Source: Candidatus Pelagibacter sp. TMED153 | GTDB lineage: Bacteria; Pseudomonadota; Alphaproteobacteria; Pelagibacterales; Pelagibacteraceae | Assembly (NCBI GenBank): GCA_002169935.2 | Contig: NHHC02000035.1 | Span: 1-10,759 of the forward strand | Reading direction: 5' to 3' | DNA: 10,759 nt | Shown here: piece after piece, positions 5,394 to 10,759 of the stretch | Numbering within the stretch: the stretch's first letter is position 1 | Layout: the number at the start of each line of letters is the position of its first letter | Notes under the pieces: model-generated | Told to the model about the DNA's origin: nothing | The model's input: only the letters and a program-made list of their open reading frames with translations | Databases searched by the model: none | Position numbers and translations under genes: made by a program

Positions 5394-7429
5394 ATGAATA
5401 GCATAGATAAATTAATTGGGAATCTAAACAAAGAGCAAAAAGAAGCAGTATTAAATACTGAAGGTCCGAACTTGATTGTGGCAGGAGCTGGTTCTGGAAA
5501 AACTAGAGTGCTAACTACAAGATTAATTCATATTATTAATCAAAAAAAAGCATGGCCAAATCAAATATTGTGCGTAACCTTTACTAATAAAGCTGCAAAA
5601 GAAATGCAGAATAGAGTTATGACTCACATAAAAGGTAATTCAAATGCAGTTCCATGGTTAGGAACATTTCATTCCATAAGTGTGAAGTTCTTAAGAAGAC
5701 ATGCAGAGGCATTGGATTATAAAAGTAATTTTACTATTTTAGACACCGAAGACCAGAAAAAACTAATTAGAAACATAGTCAAAGGTCAAGATTTGGATGC
5801 AAAAAAATTCTCACCTCAATTAATTATGTATCATATTGATCAATGGAAAAATAAAGGTTTTCTACCGAAAGATGTCAAAATTGAAAAATCAGGGTCAATT
5901 ATTAAATCAATTTTAAAAGTATACGAAATCTATCAAAAAAAAACAAAAGATTTAAATGCTTTTGATTTTGGAGATTTAATTTTGTTTTGTGTAAAACTCT
6001 TCGAGGAACACAAAGATATTAAAGAAATTTATCAAAAAAACTTTAAATATATTTTAGTTGATGAGTTTCAAGATACCAACTTCATTCAAAATAAATGGTT
6101 AAATTTACTAGTCAACGAAAAACAAAATATTTGTTGTGTTGGTGACGATGATCAGTCTATTTACAGTTGGAGAGGTGCAGAAATTAAAAATTTTCTAACC
6201 TTTGACCAAATCTATAAAAATTGTAAAGTTTTTAAATTAGAGCAGAACTATAGATCCACAAAAAATATTCTTGAAACCGCTTCTGCCCTTATTTCTAATA
6301 ATTCAAATAGGGTGGGTAAAAAATTGTGGTCATCTGCAACTCAGGGAGAGCTGGTTAAATTAAATTGTTATAAAAGTGGAAAAGAAGAAGCTCAAGGAAT
6401 TAGTGACATTATAGAACATAATCTTAAAAAAAAATTTTCTCTTAATGACGTGTCCATATTAGTTAGAGCAATTTATCAAACAAGAGAATTCGAAGAAAGA
6501 TTTTTGCAAGTAGGCATAGGTTATAGAGTTTTAGGTGGAATCAAGTTTTATGAAAGAGCTGAAATAAAAGATGCAGTTTCCTATTTAAGGATTATTAATC
6601 AAAAATACGACGACTTAGCACTAGAAAGAGTGATCAGTAACCCCAAAAGAGGAGTGGGGGATAGCACTTTAAATCAAGTCTACGTATTTGCTAACAAGAA
6701 CAAACTTTGTTTAGAAGAATCCATAATAAAAATTTTAGAACAAGGAGAGTTTAAACCCAAAATTAAAACTGCGTTAAAACAATTAATTAGTTCGATTCAC
6801 AAATGGCGTAAAGATTCTAAAAATATGAAACATTATGATTTGCTTAAATTAGTATTAGATGAGTCTGGATATTCCGCAATGTTAAAAAATAAAAAAGATT
6901 TAGAAAACGAAAATAGACTAGAAAATTTAAAAGAATTGTTAAGAGCTATGCAAGATTATGACAACCTACAAAGTTTTTTAGAACATGTCGCTTTAGCAAC
7001 CTCTATAGATCAAGAATGGGAAGGAGCTAAAGTAAATTTGATGACTATGCACGCAGCAAAAGGATTAGAGTTTGATGTTGTTTTCTTACCGGGATGGGAG
7101 GAAGGACTGTTTCCTCATCAAAAATCTTTGGAAGAAAAAGGAGATTTTGCATTAGAGGAAGAAAGAAGGCTGGCATACGTAGGCATAACTCGAGCAAAGA
7201 AAGAAGCTTATTTATCCTTTGCTATGAAAAGAGCTTACCACGGTGACTGGATGGATGCTTTACCATCTAGATTTATAAATGAAATTCCAGAAGATAGTGT
7301 AGAAAAAAATGAGATAAATATAAATAAAACAATTGATGATTTTGAATTTAACCAAGATAACTCAATTGAATTCGATGAGGAATATAGAAGTCCTGGGTGG
7401 AATAGATTCAAAAAAAATAAAATACTTAA

Positions 7430-7442
<13 letters not shown>
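5394..7442 (+). CDS. uvrD: UvrD/PcrA-type superfamily 1A DNA helicase
   Basis: ATP-driven 3'-5' DNA helicase acting in nucleotide excision repair, mismatch repair and replication-fork clearance. Starting at ATG 5394 gives 682 aa beginning MNSIDKLIGNLNKEQKEAV, with the Q motif near residues 11-19. An in-frame TTG at 5361 would add 11 atypical residues. Motifs in order: Walker A GAGSGKT (31-37), Ia TFTNKAAKEM (about 62-71), Ib GTFHS, II DEFQDTN (about 223-229), III GDDDQSIYSWRGA (about 250-262), IV QNYRS, V MTMHAAKGLEFD (about 551-562), VI EERRLAYVGITRA (about 588-600). All are intact. After motif VI only about 80 residues remain, acidic then basic, ending KWKK. The Tudor-like RNA-polymerase-binding domain found at the end of PcrA/UvrD is not visible, making the protein Rep-like in length. 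It probably heads an operon with the aminopeptidase, which it overlaps by 13 bases. Confidence 0.93.

Positions 7443-10759
<3,317 letters not shown>

Overview
The window looks like a piece of a streamlined, very AT-rich alphaproteobacterial genome, most likely SAR11/Pelagibacterales or a close marine relative. The reasons are strong A/T bias even in housekeeping genes, near-zero intergenic spacing with several gene overlaps, Lys/Asn/Ile-rich proteins, and the tail of what appears to be a circularly permuted (alphaproteobacterial type) tmRNA gene at the left edge. The lineage call is inference from composition and gene content, not from a marker tree.

Left end (1-571): the tmRNA coding piece finishes here, with a peptide tag ending S-Y-A-L-A-A-stop followed by a stop-codon hairpin and a GC-rich terminal hairpin. 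The terminal hairpin sequence (21 bases) occurs three times in direct orientation, at 55, 256 and 537. Two tiny membrane-protein genes (55 and 80 codons) sit between the copies and almost completely fill the spacers. The third copy is followed directly by selO. This arrangement resembles repeated insertion of minimal gene cassettes at the 3' end of ssrA, and is the most unusual part of the window. No integrase is present.

Middle (569-3943): selO (protein AMPylase) faces a minus-strand pair made of a MazG-like all-alpha NTP pyrophosphohydrolase and a newly noticed 26-codon hydrophobic peptide overlapping its stop codon. The pyrophosphohydrolase gene is divergent from fumC (class II fumarase, TCA cycle).

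Right part (3946-10759): a minus-strand AsmA-like envelope protein converges on fumC and diverges from a UvrD/PcrA-type helicase. The helicase gene overlaps a three-domain Xaa-Pro aminopeptidase by 13 bases, so these two probably form an operon. The aminopeptidase converges, with a 12-base overlap, on ligA (NAD-dependent DNA ligase), which runs off the right edge without its N-terminal part. Apart from the left-end cassette region, the genes are ordinary housekeeping functions: protein quality control and redox, nucleotide sanitation, TCA cycle, envelope, DNA repair and ligation, peptide turnover.
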